DNA from: Cupriavidus gilardii
GTDB lineage: Bacteria; Pseudomonadota; Gammaproteobacteria; Burkholderiales; Burkholderiaceae
NCBI RefSeq assembly: GCF_013314895.1
Contig: NZ_JABTYE010000033.1
Coordinates: forward strand, 1-42,629
Reading direction: 5' to 3'
Length of the DNA stretch: 42,629 nt
The notes under the pieces are model-generated. The model did not search any database and was not told the origin of the DNA. It saw only the letters and a list, made by a program, of their open reading frames with translations. A program made the position numbers and the translations under genes. Each line of letters opens with the position of its first letter. Position 1 is the stretch's first letter. This document shows positions 32,561-40,439 of the stretch, piece after piece.

Positions 32561-33615
32561 CAGCACACCACCACCGCGTGATCGCCGCGCTCGGTCATCT
32601 CGCCGATGCATTCGAGCGTGAGGCCGCACTGGGCGGCGGCGGCAAGGAATTCCGCTTCGCCCGTGGGCTCGACCGCGACCAGCAGCCCCCCGCTGGTCTG
32701 CGGGTCGCACAGCACGGCGCGCCGTGCCGCATCGAGTTCGCCATCGACACAGGCGATGCGATGCCCGTAGCTGGCGAAGTTGCGCTGGGTGCCGCCGGGC
32801 ACGCAGCCGGCCGCGACGTAGTCCCGCACCCCCGGCAGCAGCGGCACCGCGGCATGGTCCAGCCGCGCAGTGAGCCCGCTGCCGTCCGCCATTTCGACCA
32901 GATGGCCGAGCAGGCCGAAGCCCGTCACGTCGGTCATCGCGCGCACCGCCTCCAGCCGACCGAAGCGGCTGCCGGGACGGTTCAGGCGGCACATCCAGTC
33001 GGTCGCCAGGCGGCTATGCTCGTCGCGCAGCTTGCCCTGCTTGCCGGCGGTGGTCAGCACGCCGATGCCCAGCGGCTTGGTCAGATACAGCCGGCAACCG
33101 GCGCGCGCAGTGTCGTTGCGCTTCAGATGCGCGCGCTCGACGATGCCGGTCACGGCCAGCCCGAAGATCGGCTCGGGCGCGTCGATCGAATGCCCGCCAG
33201 CCAGCGCGATGCCGGCCTCGTCGCAGGCACGCCGCCCGCCGGCCACCACTTCGCGCGCGACCTCGGGCGGCAGCACATTGACGGGCCAGCCCAGGATCGC
33301 GATCGCTAGCAGCGGGTCGCCGCCCATCGCATAGACGTCGCTGATCGCATTGGTTGCTGCGATGCGACCGAAGTCGAAGGGATCGTCGACCACCGGCATG
33401 AAGAAGTCGGTAGTGGACACCAGCGCGCGGCCCTCGTCGCTGCCATCGATCGCGTAGACCGCCGCGTCGTCGCGCGAGGCATTGCCGACCCACAGCCGAG
33501 GATCCAGATGCTGCGGACCGCTGCCGGCAAGGATCACGTCGAGCACCTGCGGCGACATCTTGCAGCCGCAGCCGGCACCGTGGCTGTATTGCGTCAATCG
33601 GATGGGTTCCGGCAT
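32560..33615 (-). CDS. selD: Selenophosphate synthase
   Basis: SelD makes selenophosphate from selenide and ATP, the selenium donor for SelU and for selenocysteine. The 351-residue protein starts MPEPIRLTQYSHGAGCGCK; Cys16 and Lys19 correspond to catalytic Cys17 and Lys20 of E. coli, so it is the cysteine form rather than a selenoprotein. DVYAMGGDPLLAIAI, GGHSID and TDVTGFGLLGHL are typical. GAGGA lies about 8 bp before the ATG at 33615; an upstream frame to 33693 lacks similarity. No selA or selB is in the window, and the tight link to selU suggests a main role in tRNA selenation. Confidence 0.95.
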   Translation of the reverse strand: MPEPIRLTQYSHGAGCGCKMSPQVLDVILAGSGPQHLDPRLWVGNASRDDAAVYAIDGSDEGRALVSTTDFFMPVVDDPFDFGRIAATNAISDVYAMGGDPLLAIAILGWPVNVLPPEVAREVVAGGRRACDEAGIALAGGHSIDAPEPIFGLAVTGIVERAHLKRNDTARAGCRLYLTKPLGIGVLTTAGKQGKLRDEHSRLATDWMCRLNRPGSRFGRLEAVRAMTDVTGFGLLGHLVEMADGSGLTARLDHAAVPLLPGVRDYVAAGCVPGGTQRNFASYGHRIACVDGELDAARRAVLCDPQTSGGLLVAVEPTGEAEFLAAAAQCGLTLECIGEMTERGDHAVVVC

Positions 33616-33843
33616 GAAGGTGTCCTCGCTCGGAGATCGGACCGCGGAGGGGGCGGCACCGCTGAAGATCGGTGACCGGTAACGGACCGGCAAGTCGGGA
33701 GCGGAGATGAGAAACCGAATGGGAATGAGAGGGATTCAAGCTAGGAAGCGCGCGGCGGCGGGCGGCTCGGTGAGGCGCCGCTGACGACCGCCCGGCCCGG
33801 AAACTGGCGTTACGGGCCTTGCGGGTCCTGCCGCGGCCGGACT

Positions 33844-34323
33844 TTACTGCTCGCCCGGCTCCATCTGCGATTGCAGATAGTTCTGCAGGCCGACCTTGTC
33901 GATCAGATCCAGCTGGGTTTCCAGATACTCGATGTGTTCTTCGGTATCGGTCAGGATGTCGACCAGAATCTCGCGGCTGACATAGTCGCCGACCGATTCG
34001 CAGTAGGCGATGCCTTCCTTGACCGTCACGTGAGCGGTCTGCTCCAGCTTCAGGTCGCACTTGAGCATCTCGGGCGTGTCTTCGCCGATCAGCAGCTTGT
34101 GCAGATCCTGCAGGTTGGGCAGTCCGTCGAGCATCAGAATGCGGTCGATCAGCCGGTCGGCATGCTTCATTTCGCCGATCGATTCCTTGTACTCCACGTC
34201 GCCGAGCTTTTTCAGGCCCCAGTGGCGATACATACGGGCGTGCAGGAAATACTGGTTGACCGCGGTCAGCTCGTTGGTGAGCTGCGCGTTCAGGTACTGG
34301 ATGACCTTCTTGTCACCTTTCAT
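33844..34323 (-). CDS. bfr: Bacterioferritin
   Basis: Bacterioferritin is a 24-subunit iron store with heme at subunit interfaces. The 159-residue protein has heme ligand Met52 and ferroxidase ligands Glu18, Glu51, His54, Glu94 and His130. The position of the sixth ligand, Glu127 in E. coli, is Thr here (ILTDTEEHIEYLE), with Glu128 and Glu129 beside it. It is encoded downstream of its partner ferredoxin gene bfd, with a strong hairpin between them. The ATG is preceded by GGAGCCCC. Confidence 0.95.
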   Translation of the reverse strand: MKGDKKVIQYLNAQLTNELTAVNQYFLHARMYRHWGLKKLGDVEYKESIGEMKHADRLIDRILMLDGLPNLQDLHKLLIGEDTPEMLKCDLKLEQTAHVTVKEGIAYCESVGDYVSREILVDILTDTEEHIEYLETQLDLIDKVGLQNYLQSQMEPGEQ

Positions 34324-34350
34324 GGGGGCTCCTAATTGCTACGGGCCCGC

Positions 34351-34382
34351 AAAAACACGACGCGGCGCTGGTTGCGCCGCGT
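34351..34382 (-). terminator. Intrinsic terminator between bfd and bfr
   Basis: A 9-bp perfect stem (34360-34368 with 34374-34382, loop TGGTT) is followed on the minus strand by CGTG and T5 (34355-34351). It lies 62 bp after the bfd stop and 28 bp before the bfr start, so it may limit read-through into bfr or sit in the bfr leader. Confidence 0.75.
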
Positions 34383-34443
34383 GCAGTCAGAAGAAAACGA
34401 CGAAGACACGCGCCGATCGCCGGTCTGCGATCGGCAAGCGTGT

Positions 34444-34752
34444 TCAGGCAACCAGCTCGGTTTGCTGGTCGTTCGCGACTGCCGGGTCCCGTGTGTCCAT
34501 TATGGCACGCGGTCCCGACGAGGAACAGGAGGAAAACTGGACGACGTGGACGGTCTGGGCCGTCACGGCGGAGGCGCTGTGGCAGGACGCTGCAACGCCC
34601 TCGGCAAGGACCTGCTGCGCGCAATCGCGGCAGCGGCCGCAACAAGTGCCGACGCCAAGCGTTTCGGCCAGCTCGTCGAGCGTCGACACGCCCAGCTGGA
34701 CGGCGCCATGAATCTCGCGATCGGTTACCTGGTTGCAGATGCAGACGTACAC
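34444..34752 (-). CDS. bfd: Bacterioferritin-associated ferredoxin
   Basis: Bfd is a [2Fe-2S] protein that reduces the bacterioferritin core to release iron when iron is scarce. The start is a GTG at 34752 with a strong AAGGAGG 4 bp upstream, giving MYVCICNQVTDREI. Cluster cysteines are Cys4, Cys6, Cys38 and Cys41, as in E. coli Bfd, and Cys37 and Cys44 are extra. At 102 residues it is about 40 longer than E. coli Bfd (64); the extension has further cysteines and no domain I recognise. A Fur-like box lies upstream at 34824-34838. Confidence 0.9.
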   Translation of the reverse strand: MYVCICNQVTDREIHGAVQLGVSTLDELAETLGVGTCCGRCRDCAQQVLAEGVAASCHSASAVTAQTVHVVQFSSCSSSGPRAIMDTRDPAVANDQQTELVA

Positions 34753-34823
34753 AAAGCCTCCTTGGGGCAGCGCGGACACCGGCATGTCCTGACTGATGGA
34801 GGCAGAATAACAGAGATCAAAAA

Positions 34824-34838
34824 TGATAACAATTCCCA
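34824..34838 (-). promoter_or_regulatory. Fur-type iron box upstream of bfd
   Basis: On the minus strand TGGGAATTGTTATCA matches the 7-1-7 Fur consensus TGATAAT-N-ATTATCA at 11 of 14 positions, in an AT-rich stretch about 75 bp before the bfd start. Fur repression of bfd under iron sufficiency is the known pattern. Confidence 0.7.
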
Positions 34839-34966
34839 TTAAGAAACAGAAACACTAAAGGGAATCGGCGTCACTTTGCTGCCAAATCAAGGGCTTACGG
34901 CATCACCTGTGGTGCACAGGGGTGGCGTACGAGGCATCAATTCGCCACCCTATAACCCCGAAGGTT

Positions 34967-36748
34967 TCAGGGTTGCGACAGTCTGGCCAGCGCGGCCGCG
35001 GCCTCTTCCGGCTCGTACGCGCACAGCACCTGCTCGACCAGGCCCTCCAGCCGCCCGCAGTCGGCATGCAGGATTTCCTGTTTGACGCGCAGCAGCTGCG
35101 CCGGGTGCATCGAGAACTCGCGCAGGCCCATGCCGAGCAGCAGCCGGGTCATCGCCGGGTCGCCGGCCATCTCGCCGCAGACGGCGACCGGCACGCCGGC
35201 GTGGTTGGCCTCGCGGATGGTCCGTGCGATCAGCTGCAGCACGGCCGGATGCAGCGGGTCGTACAGATGCGCGACGGCGTTGTCGGCCCGGTCGATCGCC
35301 AGCGTGTACTGGATCAGGTCGTTCGTGCCGATCGACAGGAAGTCCATGCGCCGCAGGAACAGCGGCAGCAGCAGCACCGCGGCCGGAATCTCGATCATGG
35401 CGCCGACCTTCAGATTCGGGTCGTAGGCGACCCCGCGCTGGTCGAGCTCGTGCTTGGCGCGCGCTAGCAGTTCCAGCGTCTGGTCGATCTCGCGCGCATG
35501 CGCCAGCATCGGGAACAGCAGCTGCACCGGTCCGAAGGCGGACGCGCGCAGCAGCGCGCGCAGCTGGGTCAGGAACATCGCCGGCTCGGACAGCGACCAG
35601 CGGATCGCGCGCAAACCCAGCGCCGGATTCAGCGCGGTCTCGTATTCCTCGGCGCGGCCGTCGCGCCCGTCGCGAAAATCCAGCAGCGGCTTGTCGGCGC
35701 CGATGTCGATGGTGCGGATGGTCACCGGCATCCCGCGCATCGCCTCGACCGCGGCGCGGTAGGCCTCGAACTGTTCGTCCTCGCCGGGCAGCTCGCCGCG
35801 CCGGTTCATGAACAGGAATTCGGAGCGGAACAGGCCCACGCCGACTGCGCCGGCCGCCAGCGCGGCGGACGCGTCCTCGGCCATCTCGATATTGGCCAGC
35901 AGATCGATCTCGATGCCGTCCAGCGTCACCGCCGGGGTGTGCCGCAGCCGCTGCAGCCGCTTGTTCTCCAGCGCCCGCTCGCTCTGCCGGTGCCGGTACT
36001 CCTCGAGGATGATCGGCGTCGGATCGACGATTACCAGCCCGGCATCGCCGTCGATGATGATCCAGTCGTCCTGACGGATCAGCTCGCTGGCGTTCTGCAC
36101 GCCCACCGCGGCCGGAATGTCGAGGCTGCGCGCGACGATCGCGGTATGCGAGGTGCGCCCGCCGAGGTCGGTCACGAAACCGTGGAACACGGTATGGCGG
36201 AACTGCAGCATGTCCGCCGGCGAGATATCGTGGGCGACCACGATGACCCCGGGGGCCGGCTGGCCATCGGCCGCGATCGCGGGCACCGGCGCCGGCGTCA
36301 GTACCGGCGCGCCGGCCAGCACCTTCAGGATCCGCTCGACCACCTGCTCGATATCGGCCTTGCGCTCGCGCAGGTATTCGTCCTCGATCTCGTCGAACTG
36401 ACGCATCAGATCCTCGAGCCGCGTGGTCAACGCCCATTCGGCGTTGTAGCGGCGCTCGCGGATCAGCCTCTCGGCCTCGCGCGACAGCATCTCGTCGTCG
36501 AGAATCATCGCGTGCACGTCGAGGAAGGCGCCCATCTCCTCCGGCGCATCGCGCGGCAGGTCGCGCTTTAGCGCTGCCAGTTCGGCCCGCACCGCGGCTC
36601 GCGCGTTGCGCAGGCGCTCCACCTCGTCCTCGAGCCGGTCTTCGTCGACCAGGTAATGGGACACGTCGAGCGCGGCGGGCGCCAGCAGGTGGGCGCGCCC
36701 GATCGCTACGCCGCGCGAGACTGGGATGCCGTGCAGGGCGAATGGCAT
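34967..36748 (-). CDS. ptsI: PTS enzyme I (phosphoenolpyruvate-protein phosphotransferase)
   Basis: Enzyme I takes phosphate from PEP and passes it to HPr. The 593-residue protein has the active histidine in GGRTSHTAIVARS (His201), the PEP-binding region GLFRSEFLFMNR, and the conserved Cys524 in VAVCGEMAGDP. It is the last gene of the EIIA-ptsH-ptsI run. No EIIB or EIIC permease gene is present, which fits the incomplete PTS of Burkholderiaceae; that system is thought to serve regulation more than sugar import. Confidence 0.96.
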   Translation of the reverse strand: MPFALHGIPVSRGVAIGRAHLLAPAALDVSHYLVDEDRLEDEVERLRNARAAVRAELAALKRDLPRDAPEEMGAFLDVHAMILDDEMLSREAERLIRERRYNAEWALTTRLEDLMRQFDEIEDEYLRERKADIEQVVERILKVLAGAPVLTPAPVPAIAADGQPAPGVIVVAHDISPADMLQFRHTVFHGFVTDLGGRTSHTAIVARSLDIPAAVGVQNASELIRQDDWIIIDGDAGLVIVDPTPIILEEYRHRQSERALENKRLQRLRHTPAVTLDGIEIDLLANIEMAEDASAALAAGAVGVGLFRSEFLFMNRRGELPGEDEQFEAYRAAVEAMRGMPVTIRTIDIGADKPLLDFRDGRDGRAEEYETALNPALGLRAIRWSLSEPAMFLTQLRALLRASAFGPVQLLFPMLAHAREIDQTLELLARAKHELDQRGVAYDPNLKVGAMIEIPAAVLLLPLFLRRMDFLSIGTNDLIQYTLAIDRADNAVAHLYDPLHPAVLQLIARTIREANHAGVPVAVCGEMAGDPAMTRLLLGMGLREFSMHPAQLLRVKQEILHADCGRLEGLVEQVLCAYEPEEAAAALARLSQP

Positions 36749-36798
36749 GAACCGCTCCGTTCAGGAACGTTGGTGAAATCCGGACAGGGCCTGCGCCC

Positions 36799-37068
36799 TC
36801 ATTCTCCCTCGCCGAACCGATTGGCGATCAGCGCGGTCAGCGCGTCCATCGCCTCCTGCTCGTCGGGTCCCTCGGTCTCGATCGTGACCGTCGAGCCAAT
36901 GCCCGCGGCGAGCATCATCACACCCATGATGCTCTTGGCGTCGACCTGGCGCCCGTTGCGCGACATTCTGACCTGACTGACAAAACTGCCCGCCAGTTGC
37001 GTGAGCTTGGCGGAGGCGCGGGCATGCAGCCCGAGCTTATTGATGATGGTGACGTCCCTCTGCAGCAT
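36799..37068 (-). CDS. ptsH: PTS phosphocarrier protein HPr
   Basis: HPr relays phosphate from enzyme I to EIIA. The 89-residue protein has the phosphorylated His15 in NKLGLHARASAKL and the regulatory Ser46 in DAKSIMGVMMLAAG, the site used by HPr kinase in bacteria that have one. Its start lies inside the EIIA gene (32-nt overlap, other frame) without a clear ribosome site, suggesting coupled translation. It is followed by ptsI after 50 bp. Confidence 0.95.
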   Translation of the reverse strand: MLQRDVTIINKLGLHARASAKLTQLAGSFVSQVRMSRNGRQVDAKSIMGVMMLAAGIGSTVTIETEGPDEQEAMDALTALIANRFGEGE

Positions 37069-37492
37069 ACTTGTCGGGGTGGTTGGCGATCTGGTTCTGT
37101 ACGGTGGTCGAGCCGATCTGCAGCACGCCTTGCGAGCCGCCGGCGAGCGCCTTGGTGGCGAGCTGGTCCAGCTTTTCGGAGCGGTAGCAGATCGCCCGCA
37201 CGAGCATCGGCAGATTGACGCCGGCGAGCACCTTGATCCGGCCCGGCTCGGCGAGCCGGGCGGCGATATTGGCGGGGGTGGCGCCGAAAATGTCGGTCAG
37301 CACCAGCGCCCCATTGTCTTCGATCACCGAGGCGAGGCACCGGCGCGCCTCGGCCAGCACGGCCGCCGGCTCCGCATCGGGAGCGACGTCGATCGCCTCG
37401 AGCCGCTTCGGCTCGCCGCAATAGACATGCGCGGCGCAGTCCCGCAGCGCGGAAGCGAGCGGCGCATGGGCGATGATCAGAATGCCTGCCAT
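37037..37492 (-). CDS. PTS EIIA component, mannose/fructose (EIIA-Man) type
   Basis: This 151-residue stand-alone EIIA-Man domain accepts phosphate on His9 (IIAHAPLASALRDC). LVLTDIFGATPANIAARL is the typical second signature. With HPr and enzyme I but no permease, it probably acts as a signalling protein whose phosphorylation reports the PEP/pyruvate balance; that role is inferred. The last 32 bases overlap ptsH. The C terminus ends in RHHHQ. Confidence 0.93.
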   Translation of the reverse strand: MAGILIIAHAPLASALRDCAAHVYCGEPKRLEAIDVAPDAEPAAVLAEARRCLASVIEDNGALVLTDIFGATPANIAARLAEPGRIKVLAGVNLPMLVRAICYRSEKLDQLATKALAGGSQGVLQIGSTTVQNQIANHPDKYAAEGRHHHQ

Positions 37493-37582
37493 GATGGTGA
37501 ATCCTGTGGATTGGCGCGATTGTAGCAGGCGGGGTAACGGGAACGTCGCGCCCAGTGTGCTGCGGCGCGCAGGCGCCCGTGC

Positions 37583-38569
37583 TCAGGCGCCCTTCGCGTC
37601 CGCCCGCGCCGCGACCGCCCGCTCCAGCGCGTCGATGAACATGCCGGCGACCGGGAAACCGGTCTGCTGCATGATCTCCTGGAAGCAGGTCGGGCTGGTC
37701 ACGTTGACCTCGGTCAGGTAGTCGCCGATCGCGTCGAGTCCGACCAGCAGCAGGCCGCGCTGCCACAGCACCGGCGCCAGCGTTTGCGCGATCTCGCGGT
37801 CGCGTTCGGACAGCGGCTGGGCGCGCCCCGTGCCGCCCACCGCCAGATTGCCGCGCACCTCGCCGGCCATCGGCACGCGCGCCAGCGCGTACGGCACCGG
37901 CTCGCCGCCGATCAGCAGGATGCGCTTGTCGCCGTCCTTGATCGCCGGGATATAGCGCTGCGCCATCAGCGTGCGCACGCCGTTCGCGCCCAGCGTTTCG
38001 ATGATCGCGCCCAGGTTCATGCCGTCGGCACCGACGCGGAACACGCCCATGCCGCCCATGCCATCGAGCGGCTTGAGGATGATGTCGCGATGCTCGGCGT
38101 GGAAGGCGCGAATCCGGGCGGCATCGCGCGTGACCAGCGTGGGCGTGATGAACTGCGGGAACTGCGCGATCGCCACCTTCTCGGAATGGTCGCGGATCGC
38201 CTGCGGCTTGTTGAAGACGTTGGCGCCCTGCGACTCGGCCAGTTCCAGCAGCCAGGTGCTGGTCACGTATTCCATGTCGAACGGCGGGTCCTTGCGCATC
38301 AGCACCGCGTCGAACGACGGCACCGGCATCGCGGCGGCGGCATCGAGGCGGAACCAGGCCGCGTGACCGTGGCCGTGGTCTTCCCCGGCGCCCGTCAGAT
38401 GCAGCCGCTGCGCCACCGCCTCGACGGCACCACCGACCAGCGACAGCTGCGACTGCAGGCAGAAGTACAGCTCGTGGCCGCGGGAGGCGGCCTCGGTCAT
38501 CATCGCGTAGGTGGAGTCCTTGTAGGTCTTGAAGGTCTCGAGCGGATCGGTAATGAACAGAATGCGCAT
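37583..38569 (-). CDS. gshB: Glutathione synthetase
   Basis: GshB joins gamma-glutamylcysteine and glycine with ATP. The 328-residue ATP-grasp protein has MRKDPPFDMEYVTSTWLLE, the ATP-binding ILKPLDGMGGMGVFRV and the C-terminal LTEVNVTSPTCFQEI. A local HGHGH insertion (about residues 65-69) is unusual. It follows gshA by 57 bp on the same strand. Confidence 0.96.
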   Translation of the reverse strand: MRILFITDPLETFKTYKDSTYAMMTEAASRGHELYFCLQSQLSLVGGAVEAVAQRLHLTGAGEDHGHGHAAWFRLDAAAAMPVPSFDAVLMRKDPPFDMEYVTSTWLLELAESQGANVFNKPQAIRDHSEKVAIAQFPQFITPTLVTRDAARIRAFHAEHRDIILKPLDGMGGMGVFRVGADGMNLGAIIETLGANGVRTLMAQRYIPAIKDGDKRILLIGGEPVPYALARVPMAGEVRGNLAVGGTGRAQPLSERDREIAQTLAPVLWQRGLLLVGLDAIGDYLTEVNVTSPTCFQEIMQQTGFPVAGMFIDALERAVAARADAKGA

Positions 38570-38626
38570 GCTGGCGTGTTCCGGTTGATGGTCCCGTTGG
38601 CAGCGCCCCGGCGCCGGGGCGGGCGA

Positions 38627-39922
38627 TCAGAGGATCGGATTGGGGTCGGTCTTTTCCAGTTCCAGCGAGGCCGCCAGCAAGGCCAGCCGCGCCACCACGC
38701 CATACATGTAGAACCGGTTCGGCACCGCGGCGCCCGGCTTGGCATGCGTGTCCGGAATGCTGTTCGGCGCAAACGCCAGTGGCACGAAATGCATGCCGGG
38801 CGCGTTCAGGTTCTCGTCGACGCCGCGGCCGGTATGCACGCGGTAGAAGCCGCCAACGACGTAGCGGTCGATCATGTAGACCACCGGCTCGGCCACCGCC
38901 TCGTTGACCTTCTCGAAGGTATGCACGCCTTCCTGGATGATCACGTCGTTGACCTCGAGGCCTTCCTTGACGACGCTCATCTTGTTGCGTTCCTTGCGGT
39001 TCAGGCCCTTGACCTCGGCCGGATCGCGCACCGTCATCACGCCCATGCCATAGGTGCCGGCATCGGCCTTGACCACCACGTACGGCGTTTCCTTGATGCC
39101 GTACTCGCGGTACTTCTTGGCGATCTTCTTGAGCACGCCCTCGACCGCGTCGGCCAGCGCTTCCTCGCCGACCCGCTCATGGAAATCGATGCCGCCGACC
39201 TTGGCGAAATACGGATTGATCATCCACTGGTCGATATCGATCAGCTTGGCGAACTTCTTGGCCACCTCGTCGTAGGCGGAGAAGTGCGAGGACTTGCGCC
39301 GCGTCGACCAGCCCGCGTGCAGCGGCGGCAGCACGTACTGCTCGTTGATGTTTTCCAGGATCGGCGGCACGCCGGCCGACAGGTCGTTGTTCAGCAGGAT
39401 CGAACAGGGGTCGAAGTCCTTGAGGCCGAGCCGGCGGTCCTTGGTGCCCAGCCGGGTCAGCGGCTCGACCACCAGGGTCTGGCCGTCGGGCAGCTCGATC
39501 GGGGTCGGTTCGGTGATGTCCTCGGACAGCGAGCCGAGCCGGACGTTGAGCCCCGCCTGGCGCATGATCAGCGACAGCCGCGCCACGTTCTGCAGATAGA
39601 ACATGTTGCGGGTATGGCGCTCGGGAATCAGCAGCAGGTTCTTGGCATCCGGGCAGATCTTCTCGATCGCCGCCATCGCGGCCTGCACGGCCAGCGGCAG
39701 CATTTCGGGCGCCAGATTGTTGAAACCGCCGGGGAACAGGTTGGTATCGACCGGGGCCAGCTTGAAGCCGGCATTGCGCAGATCGACCGAACAGTAGAAC
39801 GGAGGGGTATGCTCCTGCCATTCCAGACGGAACCACCGCTCGATGGACGGGGTGGCGTCCAGTATCTTCTTTTCCAGTTCGAGCAGCGGGCCGTTCAGCG
39901 CGGTGATGAGGTGCGGGACCAT
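38627..39922 (-). CDS. gshA: Glutamate-cysteine ligase, proteobacterial alternative type
   Basis: This enzyme makes gamma-glutamylcysteine, the first step of glutathione synthesis. The 431-residue protein belongs to the ligase family of betaproteobacteria and acidithiobacilli that is unrelated in sequence to E. coli GshA. It shows PPFYCSVDLRNAGFKLAPVD, ETPYVVVKADAGTYGMGVM and YRVHTGRGVDENLNAPGMHF. Two close ATG codons exist; the one at 39922 has AGGA 5 bp upstream and is preferred to 39928. The frame is open to 40117 but crosses a hairpin terminator-like element and lacks similarity. Confidence 0.93.
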   Translation of the reverse strand: MVPHLITALNGPLLELEKKILDATPSIERWFRLEWQEHTPPFYCSVDLRNAGFKLAPVDTNLFPGGFNNLAPEMLPLAVQAAMAAIEKICPDAKNLLLIPERHTRNMFYLQNVARLSLIMRQAGLNVRLGSLSEDITEPTPIELPDGQTLVVEPLTRLGTKDRRLGLKDFDPCSILLNNDLSAGVPPILENINEQYVLPPLHAGWSTRRKSSHFSAYDEVAKKFAKLIDIDQWMINPYFAKVGGIDFHERVGEEALADAVEGVLKKIAKKYREYGIKETPYVVVKADAGTYGMGVMTVRDPAEVKGLNRKERNKMSVVKEGLEVNDVIIQEGVHTFEKVNEAVAEPVVYMIDRYVVGGFYRVHTGRGVDENLNAPGMHFVPLAFAPNSIPDTHAKPGAAVPNRFYMYGVVARLALLAASLELEKTDPNPIL

Positions 39923-40100
39923 ATCCATCCTATTGATCGTCTTTATCGTCCGCCCCGATTGTAGAGGAACGGCCAATTGCATGCAGTTGGCATGCCAATG
40001 CCGGCGGGACCGGTCAATGTCCGATCCTTTCCGCCTTGGGCTAACAATATGGGGATGGCTGGCCGATTTCAAAGAGCGCGGGGAGCGCCGTCGCGAGGGC

Positions 40101-40127
40101 AAAAAAAAACGCGGCATCGCCGCGTTT
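40101..40127 (-). terminator. Terminator-type hairpin upstream of gshA
   Basis: AAACGCGGC (40107-40115) and GCCGCGTTT (40119-40127) form a 9-bp stem with loop ATC; on the minus strand a run of nine T (40109-40101) follows. It lies about 180 bp before gshA and after the amtB terminator, so it must end a separate transcript or attenuate gshA. Confidence 0.85.
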
Positions 40128-40215
40128 CAAGTGGCCTGACAGATACGGGGAGCGTTCTGCAGGTGGAGGAAACTGCCTCACCTGCACTCTATGCGGGTGC
40201 TGTCCTTAACACAAA
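40101..40215 (-). ncRNA. Candidate small RNA or gshA leader/attenuator
   Basis: Between the amtB terminator (40313) and gshA, the minus strand carries a hairpin with TGCAGGTG (40158-40165) pairing CACCTGCA (40179-40186), extended by AGG/CCT past a bulge. A full terminator hairpin with T9 follows at 40127-40101. There is no open reading frame of note. The 5' end is only a guess, from an AT-richer stretch at 40201-40240. It could be an independent small RNA of about 110 nt or a conditional terminator for gshA. I do not recognise a known family. Confidence 0.35.
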
Positions 40216-40312
40216 TGAAGGTTTTTGAATTCGGATTTAAGCGGATGGCGAACAGTGCTTGCCTATCTCCCCGCAATCCCGCGCCGGCGCTGGCTTTGCG
40301 GGCGGCCGACAA

Positions 40313-40338
40313 TAAAAAAGCCCGGCACGCGGCCGGGC
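40313..40338 (-). terminator. Intrinsic terminator after amtB
   Basis: GCCCGGC (40320-40326) pairs with GCCGGGC (40332-40338), loop ACGCG, followed on the minus strand by T6 (40319-40314). It ends the glnK-amtB transcript about 100 bp after the amtB stop. Confidence 0.9.
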
Positions 40339-40439
40339 AAAACTCCTGAGAGAAGATTCCCAATCAGCTCTCCAGCACAACACCGTGGGCGATGCGGGGG
40401 CGGCAAGCCGTGGGTCCCCGCATCGCGCATTTCGTTGAA

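Larger units (their letters stand above)
39923..40439. other. Intergenic region between gshA and amtB
   Basis: This 517-bp gap holds the gshA leader, a terminator-type hairpin at 40101-40127, a second hairpin at 40158-40186, an AT-richer stretch at 40201-40240 and the amtB terminator at 40313-40338, all oriented on the minus strand. I see no protein gene in it. The stretch 40101 to about 40215 looks like a short terminated transcript. Confidence 0.6.

Noticed and set aside
40240..40265. Sigma54-like element before the candidate small RNA
   Set aside because: GG and GC are present on the minus strand but their spacing is wrong by two bases.
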